This document shows, piece by piece, positions 1 to 5,575 of a stretch of DNA of 7,520 bases. Below the pieces are notes generated by a model that worked only from the letters and a program-made list of their open reading frames with translations, had not been told where the DNA came from and did not search any database. The position numbers and the translations under genes were made by a program. Source of the stretch: Microcaldota archaeon (GTDB taxonomy: Archaea; Micrarchaeota; Micrarchaeia; Micrarchaeales; CABMGC01); the NCBI GenBank assembly GCA_027340645.1, contig DAHWQN010000025.1, positions 261 through 7,780 of the forward strand. Reading direction: 5' to 3'. Numbering within the stretch: the stretch's first letter is position 1; each line of letters starts with the position of its first letter.

Positions 1-833
1 GGTATCAGCACATATATAGCAAGTGAAGAATAAAGAGTGAATAGGACTGCACCTATACCTATTATTGTCAGAAAGTTAGTTATAAGAGTTGGAATGCCGA
101 AAGTCATGAGCCACTGTGTGTTACTCACATCGTTAATAAGTCGGGATATTATCCTGCTTGTTGTAGTCTTTTCTATGAATGACGGCGGCAGCCGTATGGA
201 GTGCCCGAACAGCTTGCTGCGTAGATCGGTTACAATCTTGTTGCCAGCGAGATTGAGTAGATAGCTCTGCGCTATGCCGAGGAGCGCAGACGCGCCGTAC
301 GAGGCCGCAAGCACCGCAGTAAGGTCCAAGAACAGCGTCTGCGAGTGCGTACCTGAAAGTATGACGTTATCTATGAGTATATTGAGCAGGTATGGAGGTA
401 CAAGATTGACGAGCACAACAAGCAGTGATATGAATGCACCTATGGCAAGAAGTCGTTTGTGCTTTGATGTGAGGCCATAGAGCCATATGACAGTGCTGAC
501 ACCTCCGGCAGGCTTCCTTTTGATTTCCTCAAAGTTTATCTTTATATCCTTGCCTTTGCTTATGTATTCGTTTATTGCTGTGGCAAATCTCTGGAAGTTC
601 TCCTCCCTTTTTTTAGTGAAGTATGCTACCTCGTGCTCCTTGCCATCCTTTGTTTTAATTACCAGCTTGCATATGCCAAGACCCGGCTCCACATATGCAT
701 GGTCTATGCTCCTGCTTTTTATTGTATAGAGAACCTTGGATGCATTTCTTACGGTTAAATTTTTACCATCCGCAATTACTGTTTCTTCCTTTAAGCTAAT
801 CTCGTTGTCAAGATCAGTTTTTATGCTTATCAT
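1..833 (-). CDS. ABC exporter (type IV fold, fused permease), N-terminal part, truncated by the window edge
   Basis: The first 277 codons are visible; the rest of the membrane domain and the ATPase domain would lie to the left. Residues 1 to about 110 are soluble and mixed alpha/beta, ending in a charged helix. Membrane segments follow at about 128-150, 167-195 and 239-277. Between the second and third, residues 203-236 (LRSKLFGHSIRLP, then SRIISRLINDVS) match the conserved cytoplasmic-loop signature of the ABC_membrane family, although the Gly usual before the 'lisRl.nDv' part is Ser. Such proteins export lipids, peptides or drugs using ATP; the substrate cannot be told. The ATG start is chosen because a TATA-like box lies 26-21 bases upstream, which fits a leaderless transcript. 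The frame stays open upstream to a TTG near 907, judged less likely. No Walker motif can be checked here, so the transporter call rests on the membrane domain alone. Confidence 0.85.
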   Translation of the reverse strand, partial: MISIKTDLDNEISLKEETVIADGKNLTVRNASKVLYTIKSRSIDHAYVEPGLGICKLVIKTKDGKEHEVAYFTKKREENFQRFATAINEYISKGKDIKINFEEIKRKPAGGVSTVIWLYGLTSKHKRLLAIGAFISLLVVLVNLVPPYLLNILIDNVILSGTHSQTLFLDLTAVLAASYGASALLGIAQSYLLNLAGNKIVTDLRSKLFGHSIRLPPSFIEKTTTSRIISRLINDVSNTQWLMTFGIPTLITNFLTIIGIGAVLFTLYSSLAIYVLI

Positions 834-853
834 ATCAGCACTAGTCGCACGAA

Positions 854-859
854 ATATAA
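854..859 (-). promoter_or_regulatory. TATA-like box A of the ABC exporter gene
   Basis: On the minus strand the motif TTATAT occupies -26 to -21 relative to the ATG at 833. This is the distance expected if transcription begins at or next to the start codon. No Shine-Dalgarno motif precedes the ATG, which supports a leaderless mRNA. Confidence 0.5.
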
Positions 860-910
860 GAATAACAGCAAATAAAAGGTTTTCTGAAAGCTTTGCTATC
901 TTCAATCAAC

Positions 911-935
911 AGAAAAATAAAAAGGAAAAGAAACC
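911..935 (-). terminator. Oligo-T transcription terminator after the surface-protein gene
   Basis: Seven bases past the TGA at 945-943, the minus strand reads a pyrimidine tract of about 25 bases with T runs of 3, 4, 5 and 5 (TTTCTTTTCCTTTTTATTTTT). Archaeal RNA polymerase ends transcription at such T-rich tracts without needing a hairpin. It would separate this gene from the downstream ABC exporter gene, which has its own box A. Confidence 0.5.
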
Positions 936-942
936 GTAGCGC

Positions 943-1602
943 TCAAGGAAGCTTTGATGCAATTTCAGATCCTATGTCACTGTAGTTGGCATTGCCACCA
1001 AGCCCAAGGTACATTGCAACGTAATTGTCCTTATAACCCATAAGTGCTGAGCTACCTACACCATAGGTGTTTGTTGTAATGTAAAAGTACGTCATTCCAT
1101 CCGCACTTGAGTTTATCAATGCGGTGTAATTACCATGAGACGTTGCACTTTTTTGTGCTGCGGTATATACATTCTTTGCAACAGAAGACTGGAAGACTAT
1201 TTCCTCCGCATAAATCTTGCTGGTGGTGGTGTTAATGCTATATACAGATACCCAGGCAGCCGAAACATTATTCGCCAGATAACCCTGGCTGCTGCTGTTT
1301 GTTGAACTCATTATCTGTTGTGCAAGAGTTTCCGGATTCGTATTTCCTGTTGAATTATATATTCCTCCGGGACCCAGAAGACTCACGAACTGACTTTCAT
1401 TGAGGTATACATTTGTTGCCTGAGACGATGGATTTCCTAAACTGGACTGCTGCGATGTTGCTGATCCAGAAACAGTTACTGATGAATGTTGTGTTGCAAA
1501 CCAAATCCCGATAATAGCTACTGCGACAACCACCAGAATAATCCCGATTATTGCAACCATTGGAATTGCTCTCTTGCCAACAACACTTGTTTTACTTGCC
1601 AT
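943..1602 (-). CDS. Membrane-anchored, sequon-rich envelope protein of unknown function
   Basis: This 219-residue protein has a short basic N-terminus (K4, K10, R11), one strongly hydrophobic segment at about 13-35, a Ser/Gln/Thr-rich linker at about 40-64, and then a polar domain to the C-terminus. The charge pattern predicts a cytoplasmic N-terminus with the bulk outside the cell, as an uncleaved anchor or a signal peptide. There are eight Asn-X-Ser/Thr sequons (NES, NST, NSS, NVS, NTT, NYT, NSS, NYS) and no cysteine, so it is not a lipoprotein and forms no disulfides; N-glycosylation is inferred. I recognise no family or enzyme motif. The ATG at 1602 is preferred over an in-frame TTG at 1623, because a TATA-like box at 1633-1640 would start the transcript near 1610, between the two. 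It is not obviously co-transcribed with a neighbour. Confidence 0.72.
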   Translation of the reverse strand: MASKTSVVGKRAIPMVAIIGIILVVVAVAIIGIWFATQHSSVTVSGSATSQQSSLGNPSSQATNVYLNESQFVSLLGPGGIYNSTGNTNPETLAQQIMSSTNSSSQGYLANNVSAAWVSVYSINTTTSKIYAEEIVFQSSVAKNVYTAAQKSATSHGNYTALINSSADGMTYFYITTNTYGVGSSALMGYKDNYVAMYLGLGGNANYSDIGSEIASKLP

Positions 1603-1848
1603 AAAATCATTACTATTATTCAATGGTAGTAGCTTAAATACATGATGTATACTTTAGAAAGCATCACTTGAATCGCCTAAACTGAATTTTACATGACTAC
1701 CCAATAAATACTTTGAATGTTTACAATAGCATAAGCATGCGGCGTAAATGGAAAACACATATGTTTACTAGATAACACGAGAACGCATACACAGCTATAA
1801 AGCAGTTATTCAAACAATAAGAATATACTGCAAAACATAGGCGAGCTA
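1603..1848. other. Divergent intergenic region between the surface-protein gene and gpmI
   Basis: These 246 bases are AT-rich and hold no convincing ORF or RNA gene. Besides the gpmI box A at 1822-1828, minus-strand TATA-like motifs occur at 1633-1640 (TATTTAAG) and 1647-1652 (GTATAC); either could serve the surface-protein gene. A short palindrome ACATATGT lies near 1757-1764 and GCATGC near 1735-1740. Neither is long enough to call an operator. Confidence 0.4.
1822..1828 (+). promoter_or_regulatory. TATA box of gpmI (leaderless promoter)
   Basis: AATATAC lies 27 to 21 bases before the gpmI ATG at 1849, in the stretch AAGAATATACTG. No Shine-Dalgarno motif precedes the ATG. The spacing puts the transcription start at or just before the start codon, the usual arrangement for a leaderless archaeal gene. 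Confidence 0.6.
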
Positions 1849-3369
1849 ATGGCGCATAGACCGATTGTGATGATAATACGTGATGGTTGGGGCTTTAGGG
1901 AAGAGAGCACATTCAATGCCACAGTACTTGGAGAAAATCCGTTTACCAAAAAACTTATGGAAACATATCCGAATACGCTGCTTGACGCTTCGGGTGAAGC
2001 TGTAGGCCTTCCTGAAGGATATCAAGGCAATTCTGAAGTAGGGCATATGACAATAGGAGCAGGCCGAATATTCTTTCAATCGTTGCAGCGAATAAACAAG
2101 GATATACGGAACGGCAATTTTTTTAAAAACGGCGCGCTTCTTGGTGCAGTTGAGAACAGCAAGAAAAACAATTCAGTGTTGCACATCATTGGTCTTCTCC
2201 AGAAAGAGGGAGTACATGCACACATAGACCACTGCATCGCAATTCTTGAGCTTTGTAAGAGAAATAATTTCAGCAATGTTGTCATACACGTAATATCAGA
2301 CGGGAGGGACGCACCAGTAAACGGAACTATCGGCAATATGAGGGACCTTATGAACCATGCTGCTTCTCTAGGAATTGGAAAGATAGGCAGCATATCAGGC
2401 AGGTACTATTCAATGGATAGGGACAATAAATGGGATAGGACAAAGGCAGCATTTGACTGCATTGCAAATGCAGAAAGTAAGGTTGTTTTTGATGATCCGG
2501 TGAAACACCTTGAGCAGTGCTACGCCAAGGGTGAAACAGATGAGTTCGTGGTGCCCGCAAAGGCGACCTGGTATCATGGTATTAAAAAAGGCGATAGCGT
2601 AATATTTTATAATTTCAGGACAGACAGAACGCGTCAGCTTACCAAAGCTATGATTGAAGACAGTTTTGATGGATGGGAGCGTGCACCTCTTGATATCTAT
2701 TTTTCAGCAATGACGGAATTTTATTCACCTATGAACAAGAGAGCGCACGTGGCTTACCCTCCAGATCCGGTAACCAATCTTCTGGGTAACGTTATTTCGC
2801 ATAATGGATTAAAGCAGCTCAGAATAAGCGAAACGGAAAAGTATGCGCATGTTACATTCTTCTTTAATGGTCAGATAGAAAAGGCAGACGCGGGTGAGGA
2901 TAGAGTTATGATACCAAGTCCGAAGGTAGCTACATATGACCTCAAACCTGAGATGTCAGTATATGAAATCGGAGATAGACTTGTAAAAGAGATCCAAACT
3001 GGAAAGTATGACGTAATAATAACGAACTTCGTCAATGCAGATATGGTTGGGCATACAGGCGTGTGGGAAGCGATACTTAAAGCTGTGAAGGCCGTGGATG
3101 ACAATGTGAATAAGGTTGTTGAGGAAACATTGAGGGCGAATGGAGTTGTATTAGTACTTGCTGACCATGGATGTATAGAGGATAAAGGAGAGGGTATGCG
3201 CACAAGCCACACCAAAAACAAGGTGCCGTTCGTGATTGTAAGCAATGACCCAGAACTTAAGAACCTTATACTTAAAGAAGGAAAAGGCCTTCAGGATGTT
3301 GCCCCTACCGTCCTAAAGCTATTAAATATAGATAAACCCGTAGAGATGACTGGAGACAGCCTATTTTGA
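1849..3369 (+). CDS. gpmI: 2,3-bisphosphoglycerate-independent phosphoglycerate mutase (bacterial GpmI type)
   Basis: It interconverts 3- and 2-phosphoglycerate in the cytoplasm using two metal ions, normally Mn2+, and a phosphoserine intermediate. At 506 residues it has the length of bacterial GpmI, not the roughly 400 residues of the archaeal ApgM family. The alkaline-phosphatase-like domain is split (about 1-75 and 306-506) around the inserted phosphotransferase domain. The metal and catalytic set is complete: D12, nucleophile S62 in GNSEVGHMTIGAGR, D439/H440 in LADHG, and D398, H402 and H454 for the second metal. SDGRDAP, GRYYSMDRDNKWDRT, FRTDRTRQLT and TEKYAHVTFFFNG are further family motifs. 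C442 follows ADHG where Asn is usual. The start is supported by the box A upstream and by D12 and S62 falling at canonical numbering. The gene converges on enolase, the next step of the pathway. Confidence 0.97.
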   Translation: MAHRPIVMIIRDGWGFREESTFNATVLGENPFTKKLMETYPNTLLDASGEAVGLPEGYQGNSEVGHMTIGAGRIFFQSLQRINKDIRNGNFFKNGALLGAVENSKKNNSVLHIIGLLQKEGVHAHIDHCIAILELCKRNNFSNVVIHVISDGRDAPVNGTIGNMRDLMNHAASLGIGKIGSISGRYYSMDRDNKWDRTKAAFDCIANAESKVVFDDPVKHLEQCYAKGETDEFVVPAKATWYHGIKKGDSVIFYNFRTDRTRQLTKAMIEDSFDGWERAPLDIYFSAMTEFYSPMNKRAHVAYPPDPVTNLLGNVISHNGLKQLRISETEKYAHVTFFFNGQIEKADAGEDRVMIPSPKVATYDLKPEMSVYEIGDRLVKEIQTGKYDVIITNFVNADMVGHTGVWEAILKAVKAVDDNVNKVVEETLRANGVVLVLADHGCIEDKGEGMRTSHTKNKVPFVIVSNDPELKNLILKEGKGLQDVAPTVLKLLNIDKPVEMTGDSLF

Positions 3370-3410
3370 CTGTTACGCAAAGAGTCATTTATTCTCTTCT
3401 ATTCTTATTA
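3367..3410 (+). terminator. Possible terminator: stop-to-stop hairpin followed by a T-rich tract
   Basis: Bases 3367-3374 (TGACTGTT) can pair with 3380-3387 (AAGAGTCA) with one G-G mismatch and a five-base loop. The hairpin runs exactly from the gpmI TGA to the enolase TGA on the other strand. Reading rightwards, it is followed by a pyrimidine-rich tract at about 3388-3409, which could end the gpmI transcript. The minus-strand side lacks a T tract, so it is a weaker terminator for enolase. Confidence 0.35.
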
Positions 3411-4581
3411 GCTCATTGTGTTTCGCTGTCCTCTCGCCGCCTATTGTTCCTGTCTTGATATAGCCTATACCAAGACCGACTGCCAAATGTGCTATAGAAG
3501 AGTCCTCTGTCTCACCACTCCTGTGCGATATAACTGTCTCGTAATTGTTCTTTTTGGCAAGCTTTACGGTGTCTATCATGTCAGATAGTGTGCCTATTTG
3601 ATTAGGTTTGATCAATATTGCGTTTGCAGCGCCTGCGTTTATGCCCTTCTGCAGTCTCTCTTTATTTGTCACAAAGAGATCGTCGCCTATTATCATTGCC
3701 TTGCTGCCTATTTTCTTTGTAAGCTTGGCAAAACCCTCAAAGTCTGATTCATTCAACGGATCCTCTATGGATTTTATGCCAAAACGCTCAACAAGGTCTG
3801 CAATAAATTCTATCTGTTCATCAGTAGATAGCATTCTGTCCTGGTATGAATAAGTGTTATTATCATAGAACTCTGATGCAGCAAGATCTACTGCCAGACT
3901 CAACTCTACGCCAGTTTTCTCATGTACTGAATTTATCGCATTCGACATTATCTCAAGCGCTTCGCTATCGGTTAATGGTGCAACCCAGGCTTTTTCATCT
4001 CCTAGTCCTAAGCTAAGTTGTGGAAACTTTGCCCGTAGCATCTCTCCGACTTTTTTATGAACAGAAACATTGGCAAATGCAGAATCAGAGTATGTCTTTC
4101 CGTTTGACAATGAAAGAAACTCCTGCATGGTTGTACCATTTATCGCGTGCTTTCCGCCACCTATTATGTTACCCATAGGCTGCGGCATGCTTACTGTGCT
4201 GCTGCGGGAAAGTGACTGGTAGAGCTCTAAGTTTTCTGAAATAGCAGACGCTTTGGCATACGCTAATGATGCTGCCACAGCAACATTGCCACCCACAACT
4301 GCGAAATTGTCAGTGCCATCTGCTTCATGTAGCATTGAATCGAAGTTCCTCTGATCTGACAACCGCATGCCTGTAGCCATTCTTGCCACTCTATCAAAGC
4401 CTTTTATCCCAGAACTTATGCCTCCTTCAGGATAATCCTTTACTTCAAATGTGCCTTTGCTTGCCCCACTTGGAGCCGCCGCCCTGCCTGAGATTTTATT
4501 TGATACTATGTCGACCTCAACAGTCGGATTACCTCTCGAATCTATTATCTTCCGTATTGTGGCTTTCGTTATCTCTACCAT
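3385..4581 (-). CDS. eno: Enolase (phosphopyruvate hydratase)
   Basis: It catalyses reversible dehydration of 2-phosphoglycerate to phosphoenolpyruvate in the cytoplasm, with Mg2+. The N-terminal cap domain includes IIDSRGNPTVEVD and the SGAS loop (S41); the C-terminal part is the TIM-barrel. All key residues are present: H145 (GGKHA), E154 (QEFL), E196 (GDE), metal ligands D232 (AVDLAASEFY), E273 (SIEDP) and D300 (GDDLF), catalytic K325 (ILIKPNQIG), H353 (SHRSGETED) and K376 (KTG). From E154 onward, spacing agrees with E. coli enolase within a few residues. At 398 residues it is shorter than usual (about 410-430). The GDEGG loop reads GDEKAWVAP, and NGG before KHA reads GGG. The ATG at 4581 is chosen over an in-frame GTG at 4596, because the protein then begins MVEITKATIRKIIDSRG like other enolases. 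It faces gpmI tail to tail and diverges from the MazG cluster. Confidence 0.97.
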   Translation of the reverse strand: MVEITKATIRKIIDSRGNPTVEVDIVSNKISGRAAAPSGASKGTFEVKDYPEGGISSGIKGFDRVARMATGMRLSDQRNFDSMLHEADGTDNFAVVGGNVAVAASLAYAKASAISENLELYQSLSRSSTVSMPQPMGNIIGGGKHAINGTTMQEFLSLSNGKTYSDSAFANVSVHKKVGEMLRAKFPQLSLGLGDEKAWVAPLTDSEALEIMSNAINSVHEKTGVELSLAVDLAASEFYDNNTYSYQDRMLSTDEQIEFIADLVERFGIKSIEDPLNESDFEGFAKLTKKIGSKAMIIGDDLFVTNKERLQKGINAGAANAILIKPNQIGTLSDMIDTVKLAKKNNYETVISHRSGETEDSSIAHLAVGLGIGYIKTGTIGGERTAKHNELIRIEENK

Positions 4582-4618
4582 AAAAACACTTAACACATAT
4601 TTGTTATTAATTCACTAA

Positions 4619-4626
4619 AATATATT
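4619..4626. promoter_or_regulatory. Palindromic TATA element shared by divergent eno and MazG-cluster promoters
   Basis: AATATATT is its own reverse complement and lies in the 77-base gap between the two divergent starts. In both directions it sits about 36-42 bases before the ATG, which would give transcripts with leaders of about 10-15 bases. A weaker minus-strand alternative for eno, TTAATAAC at 4603-4610, would give a leaderless start. Confidence 0.4.
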
Positions 4627-4658
4627 AAGCTTGTCAGAGTAAAGCAAATGGTGCATTA

Positions 4659-4979
4659 ATGGACTTTGCAGAATACCAGAAAAATACGAAGATGACTGCG
4701 GTTTATCCGAAAAACCTTGATGGAGGCGTATACTATCCGGCATTGGGATTGGCTGGTGAAGTTGGCGAACTTCTTAACAAGATAAAGAAACAGGCAAGGG
4801 ATGGCAAAGCCTTGGACAGAGAGGATATAAAGGCGGAGCTTGGAGATGTGATGTGGTATGTTTCTCAGATAGCGCATGAGATGGACATTGATCTTGACGA
4901 GATAGCCAGTTATAACATAGAGAAACTTAGGAGTAGAAAGGAGAGGGGTGTGATAAATGGCAGCGGCGATAGGAGATAG
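4659..4979 (+). CDS. MazG-type nucleoside triphosphate pyrophosphohydrolase
   Basis: This 106-residue single-domain protein belongs to the all-alpha MazG/dUTPase-like NTP pyrophosphatase superfamily, which cleaves (d)NTPs to (d)NMP plus pyrophosphate and often removes non-canonical nucleotides. The Mg2+-binding motif is complete: E34-x-x-E37 in LGLAGEVGELLNKIKK and E60-x-x-D63 in ELGDVMWYVSQIA. The N-terminus (EYQ..T..VYP) and the tail (KLRSRKERG, then GSGDRR) are typical of small MazG-like proteins, so the 3' end is genuine although it overlaps the next gene by 23 bases. A GGTG motif at 4650-4653, five bases before the ATG, may be a Shine-Dalgarno site. It is the first gene of a three-gene cluster with the CYTH and AlkD-like genes. 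Substrate specificity cannot be read from the sequence. Confidence 0.9.
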   Translation: MDFAEYQKNTKMTAVYPKNLDGGVYYPALGLAGEVGELLNKIKKQARDGKALDREDIKAELGDVMWYVSQIAHEMDIDLDEIASYNIEKLRSRKERGVINGSGDRR

Positions 4980-5574
4980 CAGGGGGAAAAGTAATGTTTT
5001 AAGGATAGTAAACATAGACAAGGATGAAGTTCTCAAAAAGCTAAAGGATGGCAAGGCGAAGATGCATTCCAAGTACGTTTCAAGAAGTGTGATCTTTGAA
5101 ATAGATACTGCACAGAGCAACGCATTGAATGAAAGCGAGAAAAGGTATAATACGTGGATGAAAATAAACGATGACAACGGCAGTGTCAGCATACAGCTCA
5201 GGCATATGCCATCGCCACGCAAGCTTCCTGTAGAGCACATAATCAGTGTTAGCGATTTCATTACAGCTGTGAAGATAGCCAGAGCCGTGCTTCATGCTGT
5301 GAATTACAGTTATATTGAAGTGGGTAAGGAAACATACGATTTAGACGGGCGGAGTATTACAATAATTGAATGGCCATATATGAAGTGCGAGTTGAGTATA
5401 GAAGGCAAGAGCACTGCTGACGCCATGAAAGTTTATAGGGAATTAAGGATAAATGGTACTATTAGCCATAAATTGGATTTGCCGCATAGTGTGTATTATA
5501 GACTGGAGGGCCTTGATTTTGATAACATAAGGAAGCATTATAACAAGAAGCTTGACAGGCTTTTGGAGGAATAG
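4957..5574 (+). CDS. Divergent CYTH-domain protein (triphosphate tunnel fold), activity uncertain
   Basis: This 205-residue protein shows the CYTH layout. A first strand and helix (LRIVNIDKDEVLKKL, 15-29) resembles the opening of CYTH proteins. The middle is basic, and the core at 97-155 contains SVSDFITAVKIAR, a KETYDLDGRSITI hairpin, EWP (138-140) and SIEG (147-150), like the usual 'Y.LDG..I.IDEWP...EIEG'. CYTH enzymes (triphosphatases, class IV adenylyl cyclases) bind triphosphates through acidic and basic tunnel residues. Several acidic ones are missing here: the N-terminal ExExK reads roughly SNVLR, IDEWP reads IIEWP, and EIEG reads SIEG. It may be inactive, binding-only, or changed in substrate. 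It starts inside the last codons of the MazG gene; GGGGTGTGAT, two bases before the ATG, resembles a Shine-Dalgarno site. The family call is by pattern and needs a profile search. Confidence 0.7.
   Translation: MAAAIGDSRGKSNVLRIVNIDKDEVLKKLKDGKAKMHSKYVSRSVIFEIDTAQSNALNESEKRYNTWMKINDDNGSVSIQLRHMPSPRKLPVEHIISVSDFITAVKIARAVLHAVNYSYIEVGKETYDLDGRSITIIEWPYMKCELSIEGKSTADAMKVYRELRINGTISHKLDLPHSVYYRLEGLDFDNIRKHYNKKLDRLLEE
5565..5569 (+). promoter_or_regulatory. Shine-Dalgarno site deciding the AlkD-like start
   Basis: GGAGG lies six bases before the ATG at 5576, within the last codons of the CYTH gene. It is the strongest ribosome-binding site in the window. It supports this ATG over an upstream in-frame TTG at 5552 and implies translation from a shared mRNA. 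Confidence 0.75.
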
Positions 5575-5575
5575 G

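Noticed and set aside
834..907. N-terminal extension of the ABC exporter from a TTG near 907, whose translation resembles a signal peptide (basic start, hydrophobic core, ATSA)
   Set aside because: A signal peptide would send the soluble domain outside, against normal exporter topology. The TATA-like box at 854-859 lies inside the extension and fits the ATG at 833.
37..939. A run of four plus-strand open frames of 67-80 codons
   Set aside because: They lie antisense to the ABC exporter gene or in its upstream region, have no family motif, and the minus-strand reading gives a clear ABC membrane-domain signature.
1750..1770. Palindrome around CATATG in the intergenic region as an operator
   Set aside because: Only eight bases are symmetrical, it is AT-rich, and no second copy occurs nearby.
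4656..5261. A 201-codon hydrophobic minus-strand frame
   Set aside because: It is opposite the MazG and CYTH genes, both of which have recognisable motifs, overlap coupling and start signals. Antisense of charged helices commonly reads as hydrophobic.
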